A stretch of 13,150 nt of DNA from an uncultured Catenibacterium sp. (GCA_900764725.1 CAAFPB010000496.1:1-13150), one strand, 5' to 3'; positions 1 through 8,502 are shown, counted from the first letter of the stretch. Translations and numbers: made by a program. Notes: a model not told the origin generated them from the sequence alone.

Positions 1-1158
1 AAACGAATATTCGAAATTAATCACGCAATAATATGTATGATTCAATTCTTTGACCTTAGAAGTTATTAATTTATTAAGTTCCTTCTTACTATACTTATCA
101 TCCTTCATCAATACATCAAAGACAAGATTAGTATGTGTAGGACCTCTCACTATTCTAAAGTCATGAATTGAAAGTGATGAATCAATAGATTCTACAATAC
201 AAATGACTTTATCTCTTAATTCATTTGTGAGTGTATCATGAATATCAATAGGATCCATATGAATTGTAGTTAAGATATGGAACTTCTCCATCATGGCACG
301 TTCAATATTATCTATTTCATCATGTGTTGTCATCATATCAATAGAAGCATCTACTTCACAATGAACAGTTAAATAACGACGTCCTGGACCATAGTCATGC
401 ATCATTAAGTCATGAACACCCATAACACAATCATAACTCATTAAATAATCTTCTATTTCTTTAATTGTTTCTGGATCTGGTTTAATACCAAGAAGTGGAT
501 CAATAGTTGATTTAGCGATAGAGATACCAGAAATGACAACGACAACTGATACTGCTGCACCTATTAAACTATCCACTGGTAAATCAGTGACTAAAGAAGC
601 CACTAAAGCGACAATAGTGGCAGAAGTTGCCATAACATCATTCATACTATCCTGAGCTGCTGCTTCTAATGCTGTTGAATTGATTTCTTTACCTGCTTTA
701 CGGTTGAAATAACCCATCCATATCTTAACTAATACTGAGAACACTAAAGCAATCAGCGCAGGGACACTGAACTTGACTGCTTCTGGATTAAAGAATTTTA
801 AAACTGCATCCTTTAAACTCATTAAACCAACTAAAATAATTAAAAAAGAAATACCTAAACCTGTAATATATTCAAAACGTCCATGACCATATGGATGCTG
901 GGCATCAGGATGCTTATTTGCAAGCTTAAATCCAAAGAATGTCGCAATATTACTTCCTGCATCAGATAAGTTGTTGTAACCATCTGCCACAATAGAGACA
1001 GAATGAACTAATGTTCCAAAAATAAGTTTAAATATTACAAGTATGATATTACATACTATAGAAATAATGGAACAGACTGTTCCATATTGTTCTCTTACAT
1101 GTGCATCTTCTGTATTCTTATAGTCACGTACAAATGTCTTAATTAATAATTGATACAT
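1..1158 (-). CDS. Cation diffusion facilitator (CDF) family metal efflux transporter, 3' end beyond window
   Basis: Membrane antiporter of the CDF family, exporting divalent metal ions in exchange for protons. I translated it by eye: 386 codons are open from ATG at 1158 to the window edge with no stop, so the last few codons are missing. Residues 1-30 are a polar N-terminus beginning MYQLLIKTFV, followed by several hydrophobic segments. The TM2 metal site reads A58-D-G-Y-N-N-L-S-D66 (N62xxxD66), followed by the family's HPYGHGRFEY stretch near residue 90. TM5 has D170-S-M-N-D174 (DxxxD). A cytoplasmic C-terminal domain of about 180 residues follows. The NxxxD/DxxxD combination resembles manganese-exporting CDFs more than the HxxxD zinc type, so Mn2+ is my guess and not shown. 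An AGGGGG ribosome site lies 7 nt upstream. A terminator for the preceding gene lies just upstream, so this gene needs its own promoter or read-through; I see no clear promoter. Confidence 0.88.
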   Translation of the reverse strand, partial: MYQLLIKTFVRDYKNTEDAHVREQYGTVCSIISIVCNIILVIFKLIFGTLVHSVSIVADGYNNLSDAGSNIATFFGFKLANKHPDAQHPYGHGRFEYITGLGISFLIILVGLMSLKDAVLKFFNPEAVKFSVPALIALVFSVLVKIWMGYFNRKAGKEINSTALEAAAQDSMNDVMATSATIVALVASLVTDLPVDSLIGAAVSVVVVISGISIAKSTIDPLLGIKPDPETIKEIEDYLMSYDCVMGVHDLMMHDYGPGRRYLTVHCEVDASIDMMTTHDEIDNIERAMMEKFHILTTIHMDPIDIHDTLTNELRDKVICIVESIDSSLSIHDFRIVRGPTHTNLVFDVLMKDDKYSKKELNKLITSKVKELNHTYYCVINFEYSF

Positions 1159-1180
1159 AAATATTCCCCCTTGTATCTAT

Positions 1181-1206
1181 TAAAAAAGAGAAAGGAACCT
1201 TTCTCT
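1181..1206 (-). terminator. Intrinsic terminator after the RepA_N-like gene
   Basis: A 9-bp perfect stem (arms 1187-1195 and 1198-1206, AGAGAAAGG/CCTTTCTCT) with a very short AA loop is followed on the minus strand by six T residues (1181-1186 region). It overlaps the TAG stop codon of the 118-codon gene and separates the murE unit from the CDF transporter. Confidence 0.8.
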
Positions 1207-1561
1207 AAAAAATTGATGCAATTTTTCTAACGTAAACGTTTCTTCCATCACGTCTGACTAATTCTAATTCATCCATTTCATCAAGATATCCTTCAATTTT
1301 TGCAGCATTGACTTTCTTGTTCGCAATCTTGACTAACATCTCAATAATTGCAGGAGAATCATCTTTGACATAGGCATTATTATCCTGATCATAATGCGGT
1401 TTATTAAGTAATGTATTTAATACAGCCACATAAGCCCATTTTACTTCTAGTCTTACAAGGTTATACTGCATTCCATTAAATAATTCCCCTGGAATGTAGT
1501 ATTGATCATTTTTTTCATTATTAAATTCTTCTACATCATCTTTTGTAAGTAATTCTATCAT
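1205..1561 (-). CDS. Small RepA_N-like winged-helix protein of unknown role
   Basis: A 118-residue acidic soluble protein with no signal peptide or membrane segment. I recognise no characterised gene. The N-terminal part, about residues 20-55 (YYIPGELFNG... then a helix around KWAYVAVLNTLL), and the C-terminal helix-plus-wing (about 80-115, ending VRRDGRNVYVRKI) look like the winged-helix N-terminal domain of RepA_N plasmid replication initiators. It lacks the rest of such an initiator. This is a resemblance judged by eye, not a search result. It may bind DNA as a small chromosomal relative. ATG at 1561 is preceded by GGGAGAGAG about 8 nt upstream. An extended -10 promoter lies in the 38-nt gap after hisJ, so it can be expressed alone or by read-through from murE-hisJ. 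A terminator follows directly. Confidence 0.7.
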   Translation of the reverse strand: MIELLTKDDVEEFNNEKNDQYYIPGELFNGMQYNLVRLEVKWAYVAVLNTLLNKPHYDQDNNAYVKDDSPAIIEMLVKIANKKVNAAKIEGYLDEMDELELVRRDGRNVYVRKIASIF

Positions 1562-1585
1562 CTTTATCTCTCTCCCATCTTACCT

Positions 1586-1614
1586 ATTATAACATAGACT
1601 TAATTATCTTTCAC
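1586..1614 (-). promoter_or_regulatory. Candidate promoter for the RepA_N-like gene
   Basis: On the minus strand the sequence TGTTATAAT (1586-1594) is an extended -10 with a perfect TATAAT hexamer. Seventeen bases upstream is GTGAAA (1609-1614), matching TTGACA at four positions and lying within the last codons of hisJ. The start would fall about 18 nt before the ATG at 1561. Confidence 0.5.
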
Positions 1615-2388
1615 TCTTTTTGTGAATGTAGTTACATCGTCAAAGCCAATATCCTGATAATGTTTTAAAACATCTTCTACATGTTCTCCTACACGATCAC
1701 TTGTATGAGAATCAGTCCCTACTGTAATAATTGTACCACCTAGTTCTTTATAACGCTTCACAATATCAAAATTAGGGAAACCACATGTCTTATTTAATGC
1801 ATATCCTGATGTATTGACTTCAATACCCTTACCCTTTTGAATAAGTGTCTTTAAGATTTCATCAATAATATCCTGATATTTCTCATGTTCTACACGTTTA
1901 TCCTCATAAGGACCATAACGCATAATATAGTCTAAATGACCTAAACAGTTAAAACAATCAAATGTCTGTACACATTTTAATGTTTCTTCAAAGAATTCCT
2001 TGTGGGCTTCTTCTTTTGTCTTACCCTTGAAGAATTCTCCATAATAGAATTCTGTATGATGAATAACATGAATAGAACCAATAACATAATCAAAAGGACA
2101 TTGTGCTACAAAAGCATTGATTTCATCAATATGATCCATGTCTAATCCTACTTCTACACCAATCTTAATAGTAATACGATCTACATATTCATTCTTTAAG
2201 GCACTTAGTTCCATAAAATAAGCATCTGTATCTAGATCAAATGTATCAATAGGATAATCGAAATCACGATGATCAGTAAAACATATTTCATCTAATCCCA
2301 TTCTAATTGCCTGTTCAATATGTTCACGAGGGCTTGCTTCACTATCACCACTAAAATGTGTGTGCATATGATAATCAATCTTACGCAT
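1600..2388 (-). CDS. hisJ: PHP-domain phosphatase, likely histidinol-phosphatase (HisJ type)
   Basis: Likely hydrolyses L-histidinol phosphate to histidinol, the step before HisD; cytoplasmic and metal dependent. The 262-residue length is typical of PHP-type histidinol phosphatases. Metal-ligand motifs appear in family order: H7-M-H9 followed by THFSGDS, TDHRDF near residue 40, a GVEVGLD segment, GSIHVI, LGHLD, and TVGTDSH near the C-terminus. An upstream in-frame GTG at 2397 has its Shine-Dalgarno (AAGGAG, 2399-2404) only 1 nt away. ATG at 2388 is 10 nt from it and starts right before the conserved HMH motif, so I chose 2388. That start overlaps the murE stop (ATGCGTAA), implying translational coupling. 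The his operon lies one gene away, which supports the histidine assignment, but PHP enzymes have other substrates and this is not proven. Confidence 0.8.
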   Translation of the reverse strand: MRKIDYHMHTHFSGDSEASPREHIEQAIRMGLDEICFTDHRDFDYPIDTFDLDTDAYFMELSALKNEYVDRITIKIGVEVGLDMDHIDEINAFVAQCPFDYVIGSIHVIHHTEFYYGEFFKGKTKEEAHKEFFEETLKCVQTFDCFNCLGHLDYIMRYGPYEDKRVEHEKYQDIIDEILKTLIQKGKGIEVNTSGYALNKTCGFPNFDIVKRYKELGGTIITVGTDSHTSDRVGEHVEDVLKHYQDIGFDDVTTFTKRVKDN

Positions 2389-3850
2389 TGAGTCCACGCT
2401 CCTTCTTATATTCCTCTAATACTTCTGTTTCAGAGAAATGGCGTGTGACTTCATCTTCACCAATCATATATGTTTCATGACCTTTACCAAGTAATAGGAC
2501 AACATCACCCTTATGAGCCATATCTAATGCATGATAAATAGCTTCTTTACGATCAGGAATAATAGTATATTCACCATGATATTTATCAATACCTACTACG
2601 ATATCTTTACAGATATCTACAATCTTTTCTCCTCTTGGATTATCTGCAGTCAAGATAGAATATCCACCATGTTTCGCAACAACTTCACCAGATTCATATC
2701 TTCTCGTCTTAGAACGTTTTCCTCCACTGCCATAGACTACAATTAATCTATTAGGATTATACTGTTCTACAGTAGAAATAATACTTTCAAAAGACACACC
2801 ATTATGAGCATAGTCAATTAATACACTATAGTCTGGAGAAACATGCATCACTTGTCCTCTACCTAATACATGAACCTGTGGTAATGTGTTTTGTATATCC
2901 TTTGTAGGGACATCAATTAAATAACAAATCATAATAGCGACTAATGCATTATAAGCATTGAACTTACCTGGCATAGAAGCTTTAAATGATGCATTGATTA
3001 AGCCTTTTGTATCAAAGGTAATACCTAATTCACCATTCTCATTATATAACTCAATATTGAGAGCTTTAAGGTCACTATCCTTTTCAATACTGTATGTTAA
3101 TACTTTGCAAGGAACATCCTTTGTGAACTCTTCAAAATGTTCATCATCCTTATTAAATAAACCAACCTGGCAGAAATCAAATAAATGTTTCTTACATGCC
3201 ATATATTCCGCAAAATCCTTATGTTCATTAGGACCAATATGGTCAGGTGAAATATTTGTAAAGACACCATAATCAAATTCAATACCCGCGACACGATTCA
3301 TCTTTAAAGCCTGACTTGATACTTCCATGACACAGTATTCACAATTATGTTCTACCATCTTTCTCATGATACGCTGTAATTCATAAGATTCTGGTGTTGT
3401 ATTGGCTGTAGGTTCATGGATATCTCCAATAAAAGTACCATTTGTCCCAATAATACCAACTTTCTTACCTGCATGTTCTAGAATAGACTTGATCATTAAT
3501 GAAGAACTTGTCTTACCCTTAGTTCCTGTAATACCTACTACCTTTAATTCTTTACTAGGATAATTAAAATAAGCACAAGATAATAAAGCTAAAGCAATAC
3601 GTGTATCCTTCACCTTAATATAAGTCATACCCTCTTTTAAAGGTACATCCTGTGAAATCACAATCGCATGGGCTCCCTTTTCAATGACCTGATCAATAAA
3701 ATCATGCGCATTAAAAGCAGCACCGACCATACATACAAATAAGCTGCCTTCTTCTACTTTACGTGAATCATAAACTAATGTTGTAATTCTCACATCTTTA
3801 TTCCCAATGATTTCATATTCAAAACCATTTAATAACTCTTCTAATTTCAT
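2381..3850 (-). CDS. murE: UDP-N-acetylmuramoyl-L-alanyl-D-glutamate ligase, MurE
   Basis: ATP-dependent Mur ligase that adds the third amino acid to the peptidoglycan stem peptide in the cytoplasm. At 489 residues it has the full family length. The N-terminal UDP-MurNAc domain contains YDSRKV (about 27-32). The ATP P-loop is GITGTKGKTSS (106-116), followed by NTTPES and VMEVSSQAL. The central domain has an MACKKHLF segment carrying the lysine expected to be carbamylated. The C-terminal domain has LIDYAHN, YGSGGKRSKTRR, TADNPR (DNPR at 403-406) and LLLGKGHE. The arginine in DNPR is the residue that marks meso-diaminopimelate ligases; lysine-type enzymes usually have DNPA or similar. The proline that often follows two residues later is missing (DNPRGEKI), so the substrate call is moderate. 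ATG 3850 has AGAGGTG upstream. It is the first gene of a unit with hisJ and has an extended -10 promoter just upstream. Confidence 0.93.
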   Translation of the reverse strand: MKLEELLNGFEYEIIGNKDVRITTLVYDSRKVEEGSLFVCMVGAAFNAHDFIDQVIEKGAHAIVISQDVPLKEGMTYIKVKDTRIALALLSCAYFNYPSKELKVVGITGTKGKTSSSLMIKSILEHAGKKVGIIGTNGTFIGDIHEPTANTTPESYELQRIMRKMVEHNCEYCVMEVSSQALKMNRVAGIEFDYGVFTNISPDHIGPNEHKDFAEYMACKKHLFDFCQVGLFNKDDEHFEEFTKDVPCKVLTYSIEKDSDLKALNIELYNENGELGITFDTKGLINASFKASMPGKFNAYNALVAIMICYLIDVPTKDIQNTLPQVHVLGRGQVMHVSPDYSVLIDYAHNGVSFESIISTVEQYNPNRLIVVYGSGGKRSKTRRYESGEVVAKHGGYSILTADNPRGEKIVDICKDIVVGIDKYHGEYTIIPDRKEAIYHALDMAHKGDVVLLLGKGHETYMIGEDEVTRHFSETEVLEEYKKERGLNA

Positions 3851-3870
3851 ACAAACACCTCTCTTACACG

Positions 3871-3879
3871 ATTATAGCA
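3871..3879 (-). promoter_or_regulatory. Extended -10 promoter for murE-hisJ
   Basis: The minus strand reads TGCTATAAT: a perfect TATAAT hexamer at 3871-3876 preceded by the TGn extension. No good -35 exists at 17 nt (TTTAAT), as is common for extended -10 promoters. It begins immediately after the T-tract of the his operon terminator. The predicted start lies near 3864, giving a leader of about 14 nt that contains the AGAGGTG ribosome site. Confidence 0.6.
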
Positions 3880-3905
3880 AAAAAAAAGAGAGAATTAAAT
3901 CTCTC
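3879..3905 (-). terminator. Intrinsic terminator ending the his operon
   Basis: Stem GAGAGA/TCTCTC (arms 3888-3893 and 3900-3905) with a 6-nt loop, followed on the minus strand by nine consecutive T residues (3879-3887). It includes the TAA stop codon of hisIE. Confidence 0.85.
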
Positions 3906-4536
3906 CTCTTGTATGGAATACTTTTTTGTTGCCTGTGACTTTATGTCTTTCCTTTAATTTATCTAAGACATCATCTACAGTTAAGCCATAAGCATTCATT
4001 AAGACTAATACATGATAATATAAATCACCAATTTCACCAATCAAATCTTCTTTTGATGTATTCTTAGCTGCAATAACTGTTTCAGTGGCTTCTTCTCCAA
4101 CCTTCTTACAGATCTTATCAATACCTTCATTTAATAAGTAGTTTGTATAAGACTTTTCTACTGGATGTACTTTTCTATCTTCAATAAGATCATAAAGTTC
4201 ATGGGCAAAGTCACTATTGTCATAAGGAATCACTTCATTAAAGAAGCAAGAATAAGAACCTGTATGACATGCAGCCCCTACCTGTTCTACATAAATCACG
4301 ATTGTATCTAAATCACAATCTAAATAAAGACCCTTAATATGCTGGAAATGACCTGATTCTTCTCCTTTATGCCATAACTTATTTCTAGAACGTGAGTAGA
4401 ACCAAGTATCCCCTGTTTCTAACATCTTTTCATATGCTTCTTCATTCACATAAGCAAGCATTAATACTTGTTTAGTCTTTACATCCTGTACAATGGCAGG
4501 TACAAGACCATTCATTTTCTCAAAATCTGGTTTCAT
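3895..4536 (-). CDS. hisIE: Bifunctional phosphoribosyl-AMP cyclohydrolase / phosphoribosyl-ATP pyrophosphatase
   Basis: Catalyses steps two and three of histidine biosynthesis: PR-ATP to PR-AMP (HisE domain), then ring opening to ProFAR (HisI domain). The 213 residues fit the fused enzyme. HisI domain, about 1-105: [19 protein letters not shown] (45-63), Mg ligands D73xD75xD77, and Zn cysteines C74, C90 and C97 ([14 protein letters not shown]). HisE domain, about 110-205: [23 protein letters not shown] (145-159) and the [14 protein letters not shown] helix. It is the last gene of the his operon. Its ATG shares one base with the hisF stop (TAATG), a typical coupling junction, and the operon terminator overlaps its stop. 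Confidence 0.97.
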   Translation of the reverse strand: MKPDFEKMNGLVPAIVQDVKTKQVLMLAYVNEEAYEKMLETGDTWFYSRSRNKLWHKGEESGHFQHIKGLYLDCDLDTIVIYVEQVGAACHTGSYSCFFNEVIPYDNSDFAHELYDLIEDRKVHPVEKSYTNYLLNEGIDKICKKVGEEATETVIAAKNTSKEDLIGEIGDLYYHVLVLMNAYGLTVDDVLDKLKERHKVTGNKKVFHTRGEI

Positions 4537-5303
4537 TACTTGTTTCTCCTTACTGGAATACCTGCCTGTGCACAGGATTCCTTAACTTCATCCACTGTCG
4601 CTTCACCAAAGTGGAATAAACTTGCAGCGAGTGCAGCATCGCAGTCTGTTTCTTTAAAGACATCAACGATATCTTCTTTACCACCACAGCCACCACTTGC
4701 AATGACTGGAATATTGACTGCTTCTACTACTGCCTTCAACATATCTATATCAAATCCATCTCTTGTACCATCTGCATCCATACTTGTAAGAAGTATTTCA
4801 CCTGCACCAAGAGATTCACATTTCTTAACCCATTCTATTAAATCAAGTCCAGTGTTTGTACGTCCACCTGCGACATAGACATCCCATCCTGAATGGTCTT
4901 CTCTTGCCTTAGCATCTACTGCCACTACAACACATTGAACACCGAACTCATCACTGGCTTCTTTAATAATATTTGGATTCTTCACTGCAGCTGAGTTAAC
5001 AGATACCTTATCCGCACCTGCTGCAAGAATCATGCGGAAATCTTCTACAGTACGAATACCACCACCCACACATAGTGGAATAGAAAGCTCATCAGCGCCT
5101 CTTTGGATGAGATCCTTGATGATATCTCTATTTTCATATGTAGCAGTAATGTCTAGAAAAACGACTTCATCTGCACTTTGACGGTCATATTCTTTCGCAA
5201 GTTCAATTGGGTCGCCAACATCCTTCAGGCCAACGAAATTAACACCTTTTACAACCTTCCCATCTTTAATATCTAGACAGGGAATAATTCTTTTAGCCAG
5301 CAT
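4536..5303 (-). CDS. hisF: Imidazole glycerol phosphate synthase, cyclase subunit HisF
   Basis: The (beta/alpha)8 cyclase half of IGP synthase. It uses ammonia delivered from HisH to convert PRFAR to IGP and AICAR. With the start chosen here (255 residues, [15 protein letters not shown]) the two catalytic aspartates fall at D11 and D130, exactly the classical numbering. An in-frame TTG six bases earlier (5309) is only 3 nt from the AAGGAGG Shine-Dalgarno (5313-5319), whereas ATG 5303 is 9 nt away, so I chose the ATG. Phosphate-binding glycine motifs VGGGIR and ASGGCGG are present. It overlaps hisA by 11 nt and hisIE by 1 nt. No oddities. Confidence 0.97.
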   Translation of the reverse strand: MLAKRIIPCLDIKDGKVVKGVNFVGLKDVGDPIELAKEYDRQSADEVVFLDITATYENRDIIKDLIQRGADELSIPLCVGGGIRTVEDFRMILAAGADKVSVNSAAVKNPNIIKEASDEFGVQCVVVAVDAKAREDHSGWDVYVAGGRTNTGLDLIEWVKKCESLGAGEILLTSMDADGTRDGFDIDMLKAVVEAVNIPVIASGGCGGKEDIVDVFKETDCDAALAASLFHFGEATVDEVKESCAQAGIPVRRNK

Positions 5304-6012
5304 TTTCAATGACCTCCTTTAGATTAATACGCCCTTCATAGTATGCTTTACCTACAATACAAGCATAATAATCACGTTTATTGACTTCATAGACATCTTC
5401 ATCATCTTTTACACCACCAGAAACGACGAAGTTAATCTTAGAATTATTATGAATTTCTTCATAAAGAGGAAAAGAAGGTCCTGTAAGAGTACCATCCTTA
5501 GAGATGTCCGTACATACAATATACTTCACACCTCTTTCTTCTAATTGATGAATAAATGTCAGATAATCTACATCACTTGTTTCAAGCCATCCAGCAATAC
5601 TGACTTTTCTATCTCTTACATCTACTCCTACTACAATTCTTTCTGGTCCATACTTCTTTAATGCTTCATCAAGAAAAGCAGGATTCTTAATTGCGGCAGT
5701 ACCAAGAATAACACGGTCTACACCAATCTCATCTAAATACATAGAGACTGTATCCATATCACGAATACCTCCTCCTAATTCCATTGGAATAGAAATAGAA
5801 GCACGTATTCTTTTAATTGTTTCTTTATTAGTTGCATGAGCATCCTTAGCCCCATCTAGATCTACTACATGGAGATACTTTGCGCCCATCTTCTCAAATC
5901 CTGCCGCTAATTCTTCAGGATGTGATGAATAAACAACCTTCTTATTGTAATCGCCCTTATAAAGACGGACTGCTTCTCCATCTTTTAAATCAATGGCTGG
6001 AATAACTAACAT
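5293..6012 (-). CDS. hisA: ProFAR isomerase HisA
   Basis: Amadori isomerisation of ProFAR to PRFAR, the fourth pathway step. A (beta/alpha)8 barrel of 239 residues. It opens [12 protein letters not shown] with the catalytic base D8. [17 protein letters not shown] and VVGVDVRD follow; the catalytic acid lies in [13 protein letters not shown], and the phosphate site is VSGGVKD. ATG 6012 overlaps the end of hisH by 7 nt, with AAGGAGATG inside hisH as ribosome site. Paralogous to the adjacent hisF, as in all his operons. Confidence 0.97.
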   Translation of the reverse strand: MLVIPAIDLKDGEAVRLYKGDYNKKVVYSSHPEELAAGFEKMGAKYLHVVDLDGAKDAHATNKETIKRIRASISIPMELGGGIRDMDTVSMYLDEIGVDRVILGTAAIKNPAFLDEALKKYGPERIVVGVDVRDRKVSIAGWLETSDVDYLTFIHQLEERGVKYIVCTDISKDGTLTGPSFPLYEEIHNNSKINFVVSGGVKDDEDVYEVNKRDYYACIVGKAYYEGRINLKEVIENAG

Positions 6013-6614
6013 AAAACCATCTCCTTAAAGGCACGTAAGATCTTCTTACCAATCTCTCCACTCTTTTCAGGGTGGAACTGTGTACCCATAACATTATCTT
6101 TATATACAAAAGCAGTAATCTTCTTACCACCATAATTCACATAAGCCCCAATCTGGTCTTCTGGACAATGTGCACTATATGAATGGACAAAGTAGACATA
6201 ATCGCCTTCTTCTACATACTTTAATAAAGGGTGAGCCTGTTTAATCACTAACTGATTCCAACCCATATGTGGAAGTTTAGCATCAACTTCCATCTTATCA
6301 ACAGAACCCTTTAAGAATCCAAGTCCTTTTGTATGTCCATTCTCACTACCTTCTTCAAATAAAAGCTGCATACCAATACAAATACCAAGTATTGGTGTTC
6401 CCTTGTCCTTTACTTCATTCAATACAGAAACAAGATGACATGCTTCTAAATTACTCATAGCTGCAGGAAATGCGCCAACACCTGGAAGAATAATTCCATC
6501 TGCCTGACGAATGACTTCAGGATCATTTGTGACAACTACATCCATACCCTGTCTTTTGCAGGCATTTGTGACTGAGCCAAGATTTCCTACATGATAATCA
6601 ATAATCGCAATCAT
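6006..6614 (-). CDS. hisH: Imidazole glycerol phosphate synthase, glutamine amidotransferase subunit HisH
   Basis: Class I glutaminase subunit that supplies ammonia to HisF. 202 residues. The triad is visible: nucleophile C79 in GICIGMQLLF, with H181 and E183 in QFHPEKSG. The oxyanion segment LPGVGAFP (43-50) and the PHMGWNQL element (115-122) are present. Its ATG directly abuts the hisB stop (TAA then ATG with no gap), so translation is probably coupled; AAGGGGTG within hisB serves as ribosome site. It overlaps hisA by 7 nt. Confidence 0.97.
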   Translation of the reverse strand: MIAIIDYHVGNLGSVTNACKRQGMDVVVTNDPEVIRQADGIILPGVGAFPAAMSNLEACHLVSVLNEVKDKGTPILGICIGMQLLFEEGSENGHTKGLGFLKGSVDKMEVDAKLPHMGWNQLVIKQAHPLLKYVEEGDYVYFVHSYSAHCPEDQIGAYVNYGGKKITAFVYKDNVMGTQFHPEKSGEIGKKILRAFKEMVLC

Positions 6615-7202
6615 TTATAACACCCCTTTACTTGATACTACCTGCCCCTTATGGGCTTCATCAATTGTGACAGCCTCCTTGATGGCACGTGCCATAGATT
6701 TAAATATTGCTTCTATAATATGGTGTGTATTCTTACCATAATGTTCATTAATATGTAGAGTCATGAAACAGTTATAGGCAAATGCACGGAAGAATTCTTC
6801 TGTCATTTCCACTTCATAATTACCTAGATGAATATTATCTAGTTCTACATTAAAGACTAAATAAGGACGTCCACTGAAATCTAAATCAGTTGTCACAAGC
6901 GCTTCATCCATAGGAATAGTAAAATGACCATAACGGGTAATACCACGTTTATCACCTAAAGCCTTATTAAAGCACTGTCCTAAGACAATCCCTAAGTCTT
7001 CTACAGTATGATGAGAATCAACCTGTAGATCACCTTTACATCTCACTTTTAAATCAAAATTGCCATGGAAAGCAAGAAGCTCAAGCATATGGTCCATAAA
7101 CCCTACACCTGTATCCACATCTGCTTCTCCTTTACCATCAATATTTAAAGAAACATAGACATATGTCTCTTTTGTCTGTCTTTCTATTTCTGCCTGTCGC
7201 AT
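6615..7202 (-). CDS. hisB: Imidazoleglycerol-phosphate dehydratase HisB (monofunctional)
   Basis: Mn-dependent dehydration of IGP to imidazole acetol phosphate. 195 residues, the length of the monofunctional enzyme; the phosphatase domain fused in enterobacterial HisB is absent, consistent with a separate PHP-type phosphatase. Metal-binding motifs: FMDHML (35-40), DSHHTVED (62-69), H160-H161 with E164 in the GKNTHHIIEAIFKS stretch, plus IPMDEA (96-101) and SSKG near the end. ATG 7202 lies 3 nt after the hisD stop. Confidence 0.97.
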   Translation of the reverse strand: MRQAEIERQTKETYVYVSLNIDGKGEADVDTGVGFMDHMLELLAFHGNFDLKVRCKGDLQVDSHHTVEDLGIVLGQCFNKALGDKRGITRYGHFTIPMDEALVTTDLDFSGRPYLVFNVELDNIHLGNYEVEMTEEFFRAFAYNCFMTLHINEHYGKNTHHIIEAIFKSMARAIKEAVTIDEAHKGQVVSSKGVL

Positions 7203-7205
7203 ATA

Positions 7206-8501
7206 TTAATCCTCAAAACGTACCTTGATACTATTCGCATGTGCATCTAAACCTTCTAGATGTGCAAACTTCATAATATCGTCCTTGAATGTACCTAGTA
7301 CAGCTTGTGGATAATAGCTGAAAGCAGAATGTTTTACAAAGTCATAAACACCTAATGCACTATAGAACTTAGCAGTACCACCTGTAGGTAATACATGGTT
7401 TGTACCACTCATATAGTCACCTAATGGTTCTGGTGTATATTCACCTAAGAAGATAGAACCTGCATTCTTGATATTTGGTAATTGTTCTAAAGGGTTATCT
7501 ACTAGTACTTCTAAATGTTCAGGAGCAATCTTATTAGATAAATTAATACCTTCCTTGATACTATCTACAATAACAGCACCACCATAGTTATCTAATGAAG
7601 ACTTGATAATGTCTTTACGAGGTAAATCTTCTACCTGTCTGACTAACTCTTTATCTACATTCTTTACTAATTCCTTAGAAGTTGTAATAAGAATTGCACT
7701 CGCAAGCTTATCATGTTCAGCCTGACTCATTAAGTCAGCTGCGATATATTTAGGATTGGCGTTTTCATCAGCGACAATAAGAATTTCACTAGGACCTGCA
7801 ATCATATCAATATCAACAGTTCCATAACATAACTTCTTTGCAGTTGCGACAAAGATATTACCTGGACCAACAATCTTATCTGCCTTAGTAATAGTATCTG
7901 TACCATAAGCAGCAGCGGCAACACCCTGTGCACCACCACATTTATAAATCTTAGTAATACCAGCCACATATGCAGCAGCTAGAATAACATCAGATACCTT
8001 ACCATCTTTCTTAACAGGTGTAATAATATAAAGATCTTCTACACCAGCAAGTTTTGCAGGTACAGCATTCATCATAACAGTAGAAGGATAAGTAGCAGTT
8101 CCACCTGGTACATATAAAGCGACTGTTGCGATAGGACGCACTAATTGTCCCATTACAACACCATTATCCTTGTACATAGTCCATGATTTTTCAATCTGGT
8201 TCTTATGATATTCAGTGATCTGATCCTTTGTACGTTCTAGAATCTTCATGAACTCAGGTCCTACATGAGTAATCGCATCCATGATTTCCTGTTTAGAAAC
8301 GATGAAATCATCCTTTCTAGAGACATGGAAACCATCAAACTTAGCACAGTATTCCTTTAATGCATCATCACCATTTTCACGTACATTATTAATGATTTCA
8401 CTAACAGCCTTATTGACTTCTTCAGAGATTTCAGTTTTTCTTGTATGAAGCTTATTTTCTAGTTCTTCATAATTTCCTTTATAAATCAATTCTTTTAACA
8501 C
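7206..8501 (-). CDS. hisD: Histidinol dehydrogenase HisD
   Basis: Zn-dependent, NAD-linked two-step oxidation of histidinol to histidine, the last pathway step. 431 residues, full length. Zn ligands Q260 and H263 (SQAEHD), D362 (GDYMSG) and H421 (EGLDAHANS), and the catalytic pair E328-H329 (APEHLE), match the family within a residue or two of the E. coli numbering. The PGGTATYPST and VGPGNIFV motifs are intact. The start is GTG, supported by AGGGGG 9 nt upstream and by one-base spacing from the hisG stop. No ATG gives a better fit. Confidence 0.97.
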   Translation of the reverse strand: MLKELIYKGNYEELENKLHTRKTEISEEVNKAVSEIINNVRENGDDALKEYCAKFDGFHVSRKDDFIVSKQEIMDAITHVGPEFMKILERTKDQITEYHKNQIEKSWTMYKDNGVVMGQLVRPIATVALYVPGGTATYPSTVMMNAVPAKLAGVEDLYIITPVKKDGKVSDVILAAAYVAGITKIYKCGGAQGVAAAAYGTDTITKADKIVGPGNIFVATAKKLCYGTVDIDMIAGPSEILIVADENANPKYIAADLMSQAEHDKLASAILITTSKELVKNVDKELVRQVEDLPRKDIIKSSLDNYGGAVIVDSIKEGINLSNKIAPEHLEVLVDNPLEQLPNIKNAGSIFLGEYTPEPLGDYMSGTNHVLPTGGTAKFYSALGVYDFVKHSAFSYYPQAVLGTFKDDIMKFAHLEGLDAHANSIKVRFED

Positions 8502-8502
8502 T

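Noticed and set aside
2531..3272. Plus-strand open frames opposite murE (71 and 104 codons)
   Set aside because: They are antisense to a conserved, motif-complete murE, have no recognisable domains, and have composition expected of shadow frames.
3097..3294. 65-codon minus-strand frame inside murE
   Set aside because: It is an alternative reading frame wholly inside murE, without independent signals.
4468..4878. 136-codon plus-strand open frame opposite hisF/hisIE
   Set aside because: It is low-complexity, Ser/Pro/Ala-rich shadow coding across two certain genes on the other strand, with no plausible product.
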